From: Ignavibacteriaceae bacterium
Lineage (GTDB): Bacteria > Bacteroidota > Ignavibacteria > Ignavibacteriales > Ignavibacteriaceae
Assembly (NCBI GenBank): GCA_019638025.1
Contig: JAHBUO010000024.1
Location: 1-32,446, forward strand
Direction: 5' to 3'
DNA length: 32,446 nucleotides
Shown: positions 1 through 8,893 of the stretch, piece by piece
Layout of the letters: each line of letters opens with the position of its first letter
How positions within the stretch are numbered: the stretch's first letter is position 1
Translations under genes and position numbers: made by a program
The notes under the pieces: generated by a model
The model's input: only the letters and a program-made list of their open reading frames with translations
What the model was told of the DNA's origin: nothing
Databases searched by the model: none

Positions 1-387
1 CTTGAAACAAGATTACCAATGTTAGATCATCGTTTAGTAAATTTCTCCCTAAATTTGCAAACTAATTTGTTGATAAAAAATGGTTGGACTAAGTATATTC
101 TCAGAAAAACTATAAATGAATTGCCATCTGAAATCAAATGGAGAAGTGATAAGAGAGGCTTTGTGATTCCTGAGGAGCGTTGGTTAAAATGTGAGTATAA
201 ATCAAGAGTTTATGAGATTTTTAATAAAAGTATTTTGGACTCTTTAGGATTAATAAATGAGAAAAAATTCATAACATTTTATGAAGACTTTTTGAGTAAT
301 AAAAAAAATATTCATTATTCCGATATTTCAAGAGTAATAATTGCTGAAATGTGGGCGCGAGAATTTATAGGCAGTGTAAAGTTATGA
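1..387 (+). CDS. Asparagine synthetase-type amidotransferase, C-terminal end (5' truncated)
   Basis: The gene enters the window already open; about 128 C-terminal residues are visible and there is no start codon to choose. The first codons read ETRLPMLDHRLV, the conserved segment of the asparagine synthetase (AsnB) synthetase domain, followed by GWTKYILRK and SDKRGFVIPEERWL, which is the usual run to the C-terminus. AsnB enzymes make asparagine from aspartate, glutamine and ATP. Homologues inside O-antigen clusters (WbpS type) are instead thought to amidate uronic-acid sugars. The stop overlaps the next start (ATGA at 384-387), so it is translationally coupled to the 2-epimerase gene. That context favours sugar modification over amino-acid synthesis, but the N-terminal glutaminase domain is outside the window. 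Confidence 0.85.
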   Translation, partial: LETRLPMLDHRLVNFSLNLQTNLLIKNGWTKYILRKTINELPSEIKWRSDKRGFVIPEERWLKCEYKSRVYEIFNKSILDSLGLINEKKFITFYEDFLSNKKNIHYSDISRVIIAEMWAREFIGSVKL

Positions 388-1472
388 AAGTTGCTACAAT
401 TATAGGTGCTCGACCACAATTTATCAAGACTCCGATTGTTTCTCGTGAGTTGGAATTGCAAGGAATCTCTGAAATTCTGATTCATACCGGTCAACACTTC
501 GATACTAATATGTCCGAAGTCTTCTTTAACCAGTTAAATATAAAAACCCCCGAATATAATCTTAATATTAACTCTGGATTTCACGGCGAACAGACCGGTA
601 GAATGCTTGTTGAATTAGAAAAAATACTTTTGTCGATTAGACCTGATTGTGTGATTGTGTATGGGGATACTAATTCTACTCTTGCGGGAGCACTTACGGC
701 ATCAAAACTTCATATTCCACTCGTTCACATCGAAGCAGGACTGAGGAGTTATAATCGATTAATGCCTGAAGAGATTAATAGAGTTATAACAGATACTATA
801 AGTGACTTTCTATTTGCTCCAACTAGTGATGCCATAAAGAATCTTAAATTGGAAGGAGTAACTAGAAATGTTTTTCATGTTGGGGATGTAATGTTGGATG
901 TGATGCAAGAAACTTTAAGGAAAATCAATATTGAAGATATTCTAAGTAAAAATGGATTAGCTGATGAAAATTTCATTTTAGTTACAATACATAGAGCTGA
1001 GAACACAGATAATTTGGGGAATCTTTTTCAAATATGGAATTCTGTAATAAAACTTTCTCGTGAAGGAGTAAGAATTGTTTTCCCTGTTCACCCGAGAACT
1101 CTTCAAAAATTAAAACAATTAACTAACATCGAAAATGATATAAATGTAAAGTTAAATCTAGTTCCACCTTTATCGTATTTTGAAATGATTGCACTGGAGA
1201 AATCCTCTAAATTAATCATCACAGATTCAGGTGGGGTACAAAAAGAAGGTTATTTTTTGGGGACTAGATGTTTGATTCCTCGAGGTGAGACTGAATGGAC
1301 GAAATTAGTAGAAATTGGCTGGAATAAGTTAGTTCAAACAGATACTGACTCAATAGTTCAAAGTGCATTAGAAATTTTTAATTCTCCGAAGGAAGTTAGA
1401 AAACTGTCTAATTATTTTGGGAATGGGGATGCAAGTAAAAAAATCGCATCAATTTTAAAAGAGAATTTATAA
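384..1472 (+). CDS. wecB: Non-hydrolysing UDP-HexNAc 2-epimerase (WecB/WbpI family)
   Basis: Inverts C2 of a UDP-N-acetylated hexose, typically UDP-GlcNAc to UDP-ManNAc, in the cytoplasm to feed polysaccharide synthesis. From the ATG at 384 the protein has 362 residues, normal for the family. Visible family motifs are GARPQFIK (8-15), HTGQH from 34, GDTNSTLAG around 94-102, EAGLRS from 117, TIHRAEN from 201 and DSGGVQKEG from 281. The 384 start is preferred to an upstream in-frame ATG at 351 because it sits in an ATGA overlap with the amidotransferase stop and begins directly with the family N-terminus MKVATIIG. The HTGQH...NMSEVFF wording recalls WbpI, which acts on UDP-GlcNAc(3NAc)A, so the substrate may be a diacetylated uronic acid. 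The stop overlaps the next start (TAATG). Confidence 0.93.
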   Translation: MKVATIIGARPQFIKTPIVSRELELQGISEILIHTGQHFDTNMSEVFFNQLNIKTPEYNLNINSGFHGEQTGRMLVELEKILLSIRPDCVIVYGDTNSTLAGALTASKLHIPLVHIEAGLRSYNRLMPEEINRVITDTISDFLFAPTSDAIKNLKLEGVTRNVFHVGDVMLDVMQETLRKINIEDILSKNGLADENFILVTIHRAENTDNLGNLFQIWNSVIKLSREGVRIVFPVHPRTLQKLKQLTNIENDINVKLNLVPPLSYFEMIALEKSSKLIITDSGGVQKEGYFLGTRCLIPRGETEWTKLVEIGWNKLVQTDTDSIVQSALEIFNSPKEVRKLSNYFGNGDASKKIASILKENL

Positions 1473-2056
1473 TGAAAGCGATTAAAATCGACAATTCTCA
1501 TCTGAAGCAAATTGCAGAGATTCATAAACAAAGTTATTATGACGATCATTTTTCTTCAAAGCTCAACAACAAGATGTTGATGGAACTTTATAGTTATCAG
1601 ATTAAATTGAATAAATATTCGTTCTGTGTATTGGATGAGAAAAATTGTGTCGCTGGATTTGTTGTAGGTGGATATCACTCACACGAAGCACTTGAAAAAT
1701 TTAAATCAAAAAAATATTGGAAATTGTTTTATTCATTACTACAAAACCCTTCTTTTTTCATCGAAAAAATTATTCAATTAGTGAAAGAAAATTTTGGTAA
1801 AACTCAAGTTAATTCAAGTGAGAAGTTACGTCTCTTCTCTATTGCTATCCGAAAAGATATGCAAGGGCGTGGTGTTGGTAAACTGCTATTAAAAAGATTC
1901 GAAAATGAGCTTTCGTTAGATGGAATTAATTCGTATGGACTTTCAGTAAAAAAAAGTAATATTCAGGCTATTCGTTTTTATGAAAAATATGGGTTCATAA
2001 AAGAACTGGAAGATCTGAATGGAATTTACTATAGAAAAGAAATTGTAAATGAATAG
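1472..2056 (+). CDS. GNAT-family N-acetyltransferase
   Basis: A 194-residue GNAT protein. Motif A, with the acetyl-CoA pyrophosphate-binding loop QGRGVG (131-136), follows the strand RLFSIAIRKDM, and motif B ends in NIQAIRFYEKYGF, the classic AxxFYEKxGF signature. The segment between about 65 and 110 is longer than in minimal GNATs and is rich in aromatic and basic residues. Start and stop overlap both neighbours (1 base with the epimerase, 8 bases with the glycosyltransferase), so it belongs to the sugar operon. Inference: it acetylates an amino group on a nucleotide-activated amino sugar, as PseH and WecD do, possibly the product of the DegT aminotransferase two genes downstream. The substrate cannot be read from sequence. 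Confidence 0.86.
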   Translation: MKAIKIDNSHLKQIAEIHKQSYYDDHFSSKLNNKMLMELYSYQIKLNKYSFCVLDEKNCVAGFVVGGYHSHEALEKFKSKKYWKLFYSLLQNPSFFIEKIIQLVKENFGKTQVNSSEKLRLFSIAIRKDMQGRGVGKLLLKRFENELSLDGINSYGLSVKKSNIQAIRFYEKYGFIKELEDLNGIYYRKEIVNE

Positions 2057-3272
2057 AGGGGCGATTTGGATAATTAACCAATATGGGGGTACCCCTTATC
2101 ATGGGATGGTGTTTAGAAGTTACTATGTCGCACTTGCTTTAATTAAAAAAGGGTACAGTGTGTACGTTTTTTCAGCTTCATATACACATCTGTTAATTAA
2201 TCCACCAAACTGTTCGCAAAATTTTTCTCATGAAAAGATTGATGGTATAAATTATATTTGGACTAAAGTTCAGGTTTACAAGAAATCAAAAAGTTTGAAA
2301 AGAGCTTTATCTCTAATAACTTTTCCTTTAAGATTATTAAACTTTGATTATAAGTCGATAGAACAGCCTAAAGTTATAGTTGTTTCATCTCCTTCACCTA
2401 CTCCGGTTTTTGTCGCTCATAAATGGGCACAAAAACTAAATGCACAGTTATTTTTTGAAGTTAGAGATTTATGGTCATTATCTATGACGGAAGTGGGAGG
2501 AGTATCTGATTATAACCCATATGTTTTGCTGATGAAATTATCAGAAAATTTTGCGTATCGTAAAGCTAAGAAAGTTATCTCCCTTTTACCTGATGCGAAA
2601 AAAATAATGGTTAAAAAAGGTTTAAAAGAAGAAAAATTTTTACATATCCCTAATGCGATATACGAACATAGTCAAGATTTAATCGAATTGCCGGACCAAA
2701 TAGTAGGAAAAATTCCAAAAGATAAATTTATTGTAGGCTATTCAGGAACACTTGGTATAGCAAATAGTATAGATCACTTGATACGAGCAGCACAATTATT
2801 AAAATCTGAATCGAATATTGTGTTTTTATTGGTCGGAACAGGAGGAGAAATGGACATCCTCCAAAATTTAGCGTTGGGATTAAATAATGTGATTTTTTTA
2901 GGTCATATCGAAAAGAAGTATATTGCGAGTGTAATTAAATGCTTTAACGTTTGTTACATTGGACTCGTAAATCAAAATTTATTCCAATATGGTGTCTCGC
3001 CTAACAAGTTGTTTGATTATATGATTTCAGCAAAACCGATTATCTATTCTATCAATTCTTCAAATAACTATGTACGAGATTCGGGATGCGGAATTGTAGT
3101 TGAACCTGAGAATAGTGAAGCAATTGCAAGTGCAGTCAGAAAGTTTTCTGTTATGTCATCTGATGAATTATTCGAAATTGGTGAACTAGGCAGAGATTTT
3201 GTAATTAAAAATTTTACTTATGATATTATTATTGAAAAATATGTGAAAGCTATTGAAAATGTCTATCCCTAA
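2049..3272 (+). CDS. GT4 glycosyltransferase, WbuB-like
   Basis: A 407-residue GT-B fold glycosyltransferase of family 4. The N-terminal acceptor half opens with IWIINQYGGTPYHGMVFRSY and includes VVSSPSPTPVFVAHKWA and EVRDLW, wording typical of WbuB-type transferases for N-acetylated 6-deoxyhexoses. The donor half starts at GYSGTLG (230-236) and carries the nucleotide-sugar loop SPNKLFDYM from 317. No signal peptide or strong membrane segment is seen, so it should work at the cytoplasmic face, adding a sugar to a lipid-linked intermediate. The start overlaps the GNAT stop by 8 bases. A GC-rich 10-base palindrome (GGGGTACCCC, 2086-2095) in the first codons is probably coincidental. The specific sugar is not determinable. 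Confidence 0.88.
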   Translation: MNRGAIWIINQYGGTPYHGMVFRSYYVALALIKKGYSVYVFSASYTHLLINPPNCSQNFSHEKIDGINYIWTKVQVYKKSKSLKRALSLITFPLRLLNFDYKSIEQPKVIVVSSPSPTPVFVAHKWAQKLNAQLFFEVRDLWSLSMTEVGGVSDYNPYVLLMKLSENFAYRKAKKVISLLPDAKKIMVKKGLKEEKFLHIPNAIYEHSQDLIELPDQIVGKIPKDKFIVGYSGTLGIANSIDHLIRAAQLLKSESNIVFLLVGTGGEMDILQNLALGLNNVIFLGHIEKKYIASVIKCFNVCYIGLVNQNLFQYGVSPNKLFDYMISAKPIIYSINSSNNYVRDSGCGIVVEPENSEAIASAVRKFSVMSSDELFEIGELGRDFVIKNFTYDIIIEKYVKAIENVYP

Positions 3273-4422
3273 CATTATCCCATTTCATAAACCTTACATT
3301 ACTGATGATGAAATTAATGAAGTTGTTGATTCCGTAAAATCTGGTTGGTGGACAATTGGACCTAAAACAAAAAAATTTGAGGCTGAATTCAATGATTACA
3401 TTGGCTCGAATTATTCAGTTTCAGCTAATTCATGGACTGCAGCTGCTCATCTTGCACTAGAAGCTATTAATCTTCAAGAAGGTGATGAGGTGATTGTTCC
3501 TGCTATTACATTTACTGCAACAGCAGAGATCATTTGCTATTTCAAGGCAAAACCAGTGATAGTTGATGTGCAAAAGGATAGCTTTAATATTTCCCCAGTA
3601 GAGATTGAAAAGGCAATCACAAAAAAAACGAAAGCGATAATTCCTGTTCATTATGCCGGACTTCCGTGCGACATGGATGAGATTACTGATATAGCTAATA
3701 ATTATAACCTTAAAATCATTGAAGATGCAGCTCACTCCTTGCCTGCTACTTACAAACAAAAAAAAATAGGCACTCTTAGTGAAATAACTTGTTTCAGCTT
3801 CTATGCAACGAAAACACTTGCAACAGGAGAAGGTGGAATGCTTTGTACTTCTAATGAAGAGATTGCAAATCGTGCTTCAATTATGAGAATGCACGGAATG
3901 AATAGAGACGCTTGGAATAGATATACAAGTCAGGGTTCGTGGTATTATGAGGTAATTGCACCTGGTTATAAATATAATTTTACTGACTTACAAGCTGCTC
4001 TCGGATTAGCTCAACTTAAAAAAGTTGACCTCCTATATGAAATGCGAAAAACTATTTCCGATTTGTATGATACTGCTTTTAATGACAATGAGTATTTAAT
4101 TACACCACATAAACAGGAGGATAGAGAATCAGCAATTCATTTGTATCCCTTAAGATTAAATCTAAATAAAATAAAGATTAATCGCGGACAGTTCATTGAG
4201 GAAATGAAGAATCGTGGAATAGTTTGTAGCGTACATTTTATTCCTCTCTATAGACATCCATTTTATCGTGATACTTTTTCTCTTTGTCATTCGGATTTTC
4301 CGGTATCCGAAAAAATTTATGCGGAACAAGTCTCATTACCTATTTGGCCTGGAATGACAGATTTACAAATCAATTATATTATTGAAAATGTTTTAGATAT
4401 CATTAAACTAAATGCTAAATAA
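3259..4422 (+). CDS. DegT/DnrJ/EryC1/StrS (ArnB-like) sugar aminotransferase
   Basis: A PLP-dependent aminotransferase that converts a nucleotide-linked keto-sugar to an amino sugar using glutamate. It is 387 residues from the ATG at 3259, typical length. The PLP lysine is K185 in FYATKTLATGEGG; the cofactor-contacting EDAAHS lies just upstream, and GYKYNFTDLQAALGL resembles ArnB/PseC/PglE enzymes. An in-frame TTG at 3253 is an alternative start; 3259 is preferred because it is ATG and has GAAAG about 9 bases upstream. It overlaps the glycosyltransferase end by 14 bases. The nearby CapD-type dehydratase would supply a 4-keto-6-deoxy substrate, giving a 4-amino-4,6-dideoxy HexNAc. A PorR/WbpE-type role on a 3-keto-uronic acid is the alternative. 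Confidence 0.93.
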   Translation: MSIPNIIPFHKPYITDDEINEVVDSVKSGWWTIGPKTKKFEAEFNDYIGSNYSVSANSWTAAAHLALEAINLQEGDEVIVPAITFTATAEIICYFKAKPVIVDVQKDSFNISPVEIEKAITKKTKAIIPVHYAGLPCDMDEITDIANNYNLKIIEDAAHSLPATYKQKKIGTLSEITCFSFYATKTLATGEGGMLCTSNEEIANRASIMRMHGMNRDAWNRYTSQGSWYYEVIAPGYKYNFTDLQAALGLAQLKKVDLLYEMRKTISDLYDTAFNDNEYLITPHKQEDRESAIHLYPLRLNLNKIKINRGQFIEEMKNRGIVCSVHFIPLYRHPFYRDTFSLCHSDFPVSEKIYAEQVSLPIWPGMTDLQINYIIENVLDIIKLNAK

Positions 4423-4428
4423 TTTATA

Positions 4429-5007
4429 ATGGGTAAAAATTCGAGTTTTATAAAACGACTTACTGATATAACAATATCATTATTTGTAATAATTCTTATG
4501 TCTCCCATAATTTTAATTGCAATCATTGCAATCAGAATTGAGACGAGTGGCAGCGCTTTATTTCTTCAAGATAGAGCAGGGCTGGGTGGAAAACCCTTCA
4601 AAATATTTAAATTGCGTACTATGGTAAAAAATGCTGAAAAAGTTGGTCCACTCTTAACTCAATCAAATGATAGTAGGGTTACAAAAGTGGGGAAAATCTT
4701 AAGAATGACGAGTCTTGATGAGTTTCCTCAGTTTATAAACATATTAAAAGGAGAAATGAGTCTCGTTGGTCCAAGACCCGAGGTTTTACCAATAGTAGAA
4801 ACTTATAATGAATCTCAAAGACAAGTCTTGAACTATAAACCTGGTTTAACAGGAATTTCACAAATTAATGGACGTGGATCTTTGAGTGTAGAAGAAAAGC
4901 TTATCATGGATATTGAATATTATAAAAATGAGACTTTTTGTTCTGATTTGTTGATTGTTCTGAAAACTCCATATACACTCATCTCAAATGAAGGGAATGT
5001 TATGTGA
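4429..5007 (+). CDS. Priming phosphoglycosyl transferase (bacterial sugar transferase, PglC/WcaJ type)
   Basis: Transfers a sugar-1-phosphate from a UDP-sugar to undecaprenyl phosphate, the first membrane step of glycan assembly. It has 192 residues, the size of a minimal monotopic enzyme (PglC-like), without the large N-terminal membrane domain of WcaJ/WbaP. Visible are an N-terminal re-entrant hydrophobic helix (about 13-35), FKLRTM, the catalytic Asp-Glu dyad D97-E98 in SLDEFPQF, and SLVGPRP followed by KPGLTGISQINGRG. It starts 6 bases after the aminotransferase stop without a strong ribosome site, suggesting re-initiation. Its donor is probably the sugar made by the dehydratase, aminotransferase and acetyltransferase encoded around it. 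Confidence 0.94.
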   Translation: MGKNSSFIKRLTDITISLFVIILMSPIILIAIIAIRIETSGSALFLQDRAGLGGKPFKIFKLRTMVKNAEKVGPLLTQSNDSRVTKVGKILRMTSLDEFPQFINILKGEMSLVGPRPEVLPIVETYNESQRQVLNYKPGLTGISQINGRGSLSVEEKLIMDIEYYKNETFCSDLLIVLKTPYTLISNEGNVM

Positions 5008-5037
5008 GGGAATTTTCTTTATAATTTTTTATTCCCT
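5007..5037 (+). terminator. Weak AT-rich hairpin after the priming transferase
   Basis: AGGGAAT (5007-5013) can pair with ATTCCCT (5031-5037) around a 17-base T-rich loop, immediately at the stop codon of the priming transferase. There is no clean poly-T tail after the stem, so it may be a weak terminator or simply chance. The 138-base gap that follows shows no other clear element before the dehydratase start, where AGG sits directly against the ATG. Confidence 0.3.
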
Positions 5038-5145
5038 TATTCACCGCGATTGTCCAAAAAATATTGGTGTTGTAATTAATTCACTAATCGTTTATTTTCA
5101 CACTTCACATTTAGCGTAAACAATTTTGTATGGTAAATCTCTAGG

Positions 5146-7125
5146 ATGAAAATAAACTTAACTGAAGTTTTAACCGGCTTAAATATAAGACGTAAATTCA
5201 TATTCGTTTTCTTTGATACAGTTACATTTGCTGCGGCTCTCTTCCTTTCTTTTTATATACGCTTTGAATTTGAAGTTAATTATCTTGATTTTAATTCATT
5301 TCTTTTAATGCTTCTAATATTTATGGTTGTAAAATTTGTCGTTTTTTCGATTTATAACCTTTATGATATATCGTGGAGATACGTCTCACTTCAAGATTTA
5401 GCAAGTATCGCTAAGGCTTCAGTAATAAGCAATTCTGTATTATTCATTATTATTTTTGGTATCGATTTAACTCTGTTTTCAGGATTTCCTAGAACTGTAT
5501 TGCTTATCGATTTAATGTTAACATTTATACTTGCTAGTGGATTTAGAATTTCCAAAAGAATGTTCCTCGAAGTTTTTCACAACGGCATTGGAGCGACCGG
5601 ACTAAAAAGAACCTTTATTGTCGGTGCAGGAAATAGCGGAGAACAAGTATTAAGAGAATTATATAGAGGACGCCCTCGTTCGTTTGTTCCAGTAGGTTTC
5701 ATTGACGATGATATTAATAAGCAAAATATGCAACTCCAGGGGATTAAAGTTATTGGTTCAACAGATGAATTGAATTATCTTATTCAACAAAATCGAATTG
5801 ATTCTATAATAATTGCAATTCCCTCAGCTGACAGAAATTTTTATAAAAAGATTTACAAGATCGCAAAAGATAGTGGGATTACTGATGTTAAAGTTGTTTC
5901 TACCATTAACGATATTTCGAATGTGATAAAAGTATCTGTAATGGATATTCGAGATATAAATGTCAGTGATTTAATTGGTCGTCAGGCTATTTCTATAAAT
6001 ACAAAAGAGATTTCCGCATATCTACGAGAAAAGAAAATATTAATTACCGGTGCTGCCGGTTCAATTGGCTCTGAAATTGCGAGACAAGTTTTATTCTATC
6101 AACCTAATGAAATTGCAATTCTTGATATCAATGAAAGTGATCTTGTAGCATTAGAAATGAATCTGAAACGTTCACTCCAAGCAAAAAAAATAAACGTTAA
6201 AATGTATTTATGTGATATTTCGGTTCAAGCTAAAATAGACTCAATAATTGAAAATATTAAACCTGATATCATATTTCACGCTGCTGCTTATAAACATGTC
6301 CCTGTTCTTGAAACACATCCGGAAGAGGGTGTTAGAGTTAATATTAACGGAACTTATTTTCTTGCAAAAGCCGCAAAAAAATATGGAGTTAAGAATTTTG
6401 TTTTAATCTCTACAGATAAAGCTGTAAATCCGACCAGTATAATGGGAGCAACAAAACGCATTGCTGAATATATTGTTACAGGATTAGGAAAGGGGAGCGA
6501 AGTAAACTATGTAGCTGTTCGTTTCGGAAATGTGCTAGGTAGTCGAGGTAGTGCACTACCTATTTTCATTGATCAATTGAAAAGTGGTGGACCAATAACA
6601 ATCACTCACCCTGATATGAAACGGTATTTTATGACGATTCCGGAATCAGTTGCATTAGTATTACAAGCGGCGTCCACAGGTAATAATGGAGATGTTTTTG
6701 TTTTGGATATGGGTGATCCTGTTAAAATAGTCGATTTGGTAAAAGAATTAATTCAAATAAATAATCTTGTTCCTGACAAGGATATTAAAATAGAGTTTAC
6801 AGGAATTAGAGAAGGGGAAAAGCTATTTGAGGAAGTTTTAACCGCTGAAGAAGGTGTTATCGCAACTACAAATGGAAAAATATTCAAAGCCAAAATGAGT
6901 TCAGTTCATAGTGCAGAGTCTGTTGTTGAGATGGTAGATTATTTTAATATATATGAATATCAAATGGGCAAAGAAATTTGGTTGAAAAAGTTTAAAAATT
7001 ATGTCCCAACCTTCGATCCAAATAACGGAAATGGTAACGATAATGGTCATAAAAATGGGAAATTCAATGAAAATTTAATACCAAGTAATTTGCCAGTAGA
7101 AAATCCATTTACACACATTTCCTAA
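5146..7125 (+). CDS. Membrane-bound nucleotide-sugar 4,6-dehydratase (CapD/PglF/WbpM family)
   Basis: Converts UDP-GlcNAc to a UDP-4-keto-6-deoxy sugar at the inner membrane. It is 659 residues, like WbpM/PglF. The N-terminus has about four membrane helices (roughly 17-135). A first Rossmann unit starts at GAGNSG (160-165) and the catalytic SDR Rossmann unit at GAAGSIG (302-308). HAAAYKHVPVLE and STDKAVNPTS follow, then M433-x3-K437 (MGATK): a methionine replaces the usual SDR tyrosine, as is known for this family. The C-terminus ends in an Asn/Gly-rich low-complexity tail (about 625-650) absent from the core fold. It probably supplies the substrate of the DegT aminotransferase upstream. Confidence 0.95.
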   Translation: MKINLTEVLTGLNIRRKFIFVFFDTVTFAAALFLSFYIRFEFEVNYLDFNSFLLMLLIFMVVKFVVFSIYNLYDISWRYVSLQDLASIAKASVISNSVLFIIIFGIDLTLFSGFPRTVLLIDLMLTFILASGFRISKRMFLEVFHNGIGATGLKRTFIVGAGNSGEQVLRELYRGRPRSFVPVGFIDDDINKQNMQLQGIKVIGSTDELNYLIQQNRIDSIIIAIPSADRNFYKKIYKIAKDSGITDVKVVSTINDISNVIKVSVMDIRDINVSDLIGRQAISINTKEISAYLREKKILITGAAGSIGSEIARQVLFYQPNEIAILDINESDLVALEMNLKRSLQAKKINVKMYLCDISVQAKIDSIIENIKPDIIFHAAAYKHVPVLETHPEEGVRVNINGTYFLAKAAKKYGVKNFVLISTDKAVNPTSIMGATKRIAEYIVTGLGKGSEVNYVAVRFGNVLGSRGSALPIFIDQLKSGGPITITHPDMKRYFMTIPESVALVLQAASTGNNGDVFVLDMGDPVKIVDLVKELIQINNLVPDKDIKIEFTGIREGEKLFEEVLTAEEGVIATTNGKIFKAKMSSVHSAESVVEMVDYFNIYEYQMGKEIWLKKFKNYVPTFDPNNGNGNDNGHKNGKFNENLIPSNLPVENPFTHIS

Positions 7126-7172
7126 CCTCAAATTATTTAAGTTTATTTTATCATGGAAATTGAATAATTGAT

Positions 7173-8822
7173 TTGCAAAAATTAAAATATTTATTAATAC
7201 TTGTCATTTCCCCCGTAATACTCACTTTCTCTCAAGAATTTAAAATTCATTCTTATGATTATACTTATGATGCGGCATTAAAAATGCAAACTAGCGGTAA
7301 AATAAGTATGTCAAAATTGTTTTATCGCCCAATTGAAAGAACGACTCTCTCCTCAATATTATCAGACATTAAATCTAAAGAAGAGGAAATCTTATTAATT
7401 GAAAAAAGATTAACCGATACGAGTTCATCAATTAACTCAAAGTTCGCAACAGAGAGCACTAAATCATTACATAATTATTTTTTTGACGACTCTCCTTCAA
7501 ATTTGTTTTCATTTCAAGATGATTTAATAACAATCCGCATCAATCCAATTCTGTCTCAACAAATTGTATTGGGTAATAATAACTCAAATCGATTAAGTAG
7601 TTTGATTACATCTTATGGGGGAAAATTAAATTTTAGTTATTCCAATTGGTTAAAAATTGACTTCAGAGCATGGAACGGCATTGCATCCGGAGACAAATCA
7701 CTTACTCTTCTTGATGAAAAAGTTAGACACAGTTATACCTATAATATTACAGAAATTGAAAATTTTGATGGGACAGAAGGTACTTTAACCATTGGTGGAG
7801 AGCACATCAAATTAAGCTTTGGCCGTGAACGGTTAATGTGGGGAAATAGTAATTTAAATAGGCTAATTTTCGATTCGACAGCTCAAGTATTCGATTATCT
7901 TTCTTTGTCATTTGAATATGGTATTTTCGATTACAAATTTTTACATGGTTGGTTAGTTGAAAAACCCGATACAGTGATTATTAAAAGAACTGGCCTCTCT
8001 GCAACTTATAAAAACCCAAAGTATATTGCTTTTAGTCGATTAGGATTATCGCCAACATCTAGTGTTTATCTTGGGATTTCACAAACTATTATCTACGCGA
8101 ATAGACCTCTTGAAGCAGGCTATCTGAATCCATTAATTTTTTATGAATCAGTTCAGCGTTCACTTAATGATTTAGACAATTCATTCCTATCTCTTGATAT
8201 AGCATGGCGAGTAATTGATGGTGCTGTTGCTTATGGTACATTGATGCTTGATGATATTAATTTCAATCATTGGCTGAAGGGTGATTGGGCTACATCTAGT
8301 AATAGTTCACTCTATCAGTTTGGAGTAAGGTTTTCAGATTTAATATTTAGAACTAATAGTCTTGTGGAGGTTGAATATACAGTTCTTAGACCGTTTGCTT
8401 TGTCTCATCCTGGTTTTGAATCTGCATTGTCATATACTAATAACGGTTATCAAATGGTCACAGGAATACCTCCAAATAGTTCATGTATTACATTTTCCCT
8501 AAATACAAATCCATATAATGATGTGAATATAAATTTACGTACAGATTTTCTTAAACACGGAAATAACTTATATGATTCAGAAGGAACTTTATTAATCAAT
8601 TATGGTGCAAACCCATTTTATAGTAGAGATTTATACACCCCATATTTAGCACCTCTTCATCAAGGAATTATTGAATATGTTGTTAATACTCAATTAAAAA
8701 TCACATATCATATTTCTTATAATATGTTGTGCGGAATTAATTTTCTATCTAACTCCTTAAAATCTCAGAGTGAAAAAAAAACATTTAATACCATTACTTT
8801 TAACATCAATTTTTTTAGATAG
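7173..8822 (+). CDS. Wzi-like capsule assembly outer-membrane protein
   Basis: A 549-residue secreted protein with an N-terminal signal peptide (hydrophobic 5-18, cleavage likely near FSQ/EF). A region of alternating polar and aromatic strands follows, and the protein ends in an aromatic residue before Arg (INFFR), as in outer-membrane beta-barrels. The segment GRERLMWGN (217-225) followed by LIFDSTAQVFDYLSL resembles the Wzi/CapsuleAssembly family, which holds capsular polysaccharide at the outer membrane. The start is the TTG at 7173, the only one in frame before the signal sequence, with a poor ribosome site. It follows the dehydratase by 47 bases, consistent with an export or anchoring role for the glycan. 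Family assignment is by resemblance; another barrel function is possible. Confidence 0.72.
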   Translation: MQKLKYLLILVISPVILTFSQEFKIHSYDYTYDAALKMQTSGKISMSKLFYRPIERTTLSSILSDIKSKEEEILLIEKRLTDTSSSINSKFATESTKSLHNYFFDDSPSNLFSFQDDLITIRINPILSQQIVLGNNNSNRLSSLITSYGGKLNFSYSNWLKIDFRAWNGIASGDKSLTLLDEKVRHSYTYNITEIENFDGTEGTLTIGGEHIKLSFGRERLMWGNSNLNRLIFDSTAQVFDYLSLSFEYGIFDYKFLHGWLVEKPDTVIIKRTGLSATYKNPKYIAFSRLGLSPTSSVYLGISQTIIYANRPLEAGYLNPLIFYESVQRSLNDLDNSFLSLDIAWRVIDGAVAYGTLMLDDINFNHWLKGDWATSSNSSLYQFGVRFSDLIFRTNSLVEVEYTVLRPFALSHPGFESALSYTNNGYQMVTGIPPNSSCITFSLNTNPYNDVNINLRTDFLKHGNNLYDSEGTLLINYGANPFYSRDLYTPYLAPLHQGIIEYVVNTQLKITYHISYNMLCGINFLSNSLKSQSEKKTFNTITFNINFFR

Positions 8823-8834
8823 ATATAATAATTT

Positions 8835-8871
8835 TTGCACTTGTGTGAACATACTGTTTACAATAATTTTG
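8835..8871 (+). promoter_or_regulatory. Candidate promoter for the C25 peptidase gene
   Basis: Two overlapping readings are possible. One is sigma70-like: TTGCAC (8835-8840), 18-base spacer, TACAAT (8859-8864). The other is Bacteroidota-like: TTG (8841-8843), 20-base spacer, TAATTTTG (8864-8871), matching the TAnnTTTG consensus. It lies 23-59 bases ahead of the start codon, and AGGGAG at 8885-8890 is the ribosome site. Confidence 0.45.
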
Positions 8872-8893
8872 AATAAACATTTTAAGGGAGAAT

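Noticed and set aside
351..383. Upstream ATG that would lengthen the 2-epimerase by 11 residues
   Set aside because: It lies within the amidotransferase gene, and the extra residues are foreign to the family N-terminus. The ATG at 384 starts exactly at MKVATIIG and forms an ATGA junction.
2086..2095. GGGGTACCCC palindrome in the glycosyltransferase start as a regulatory site
   Set aside because: It is a 10-base palindrome with no loop, inside codons for the motif GGTPYHG shared by this enzyme group; most likely chance.
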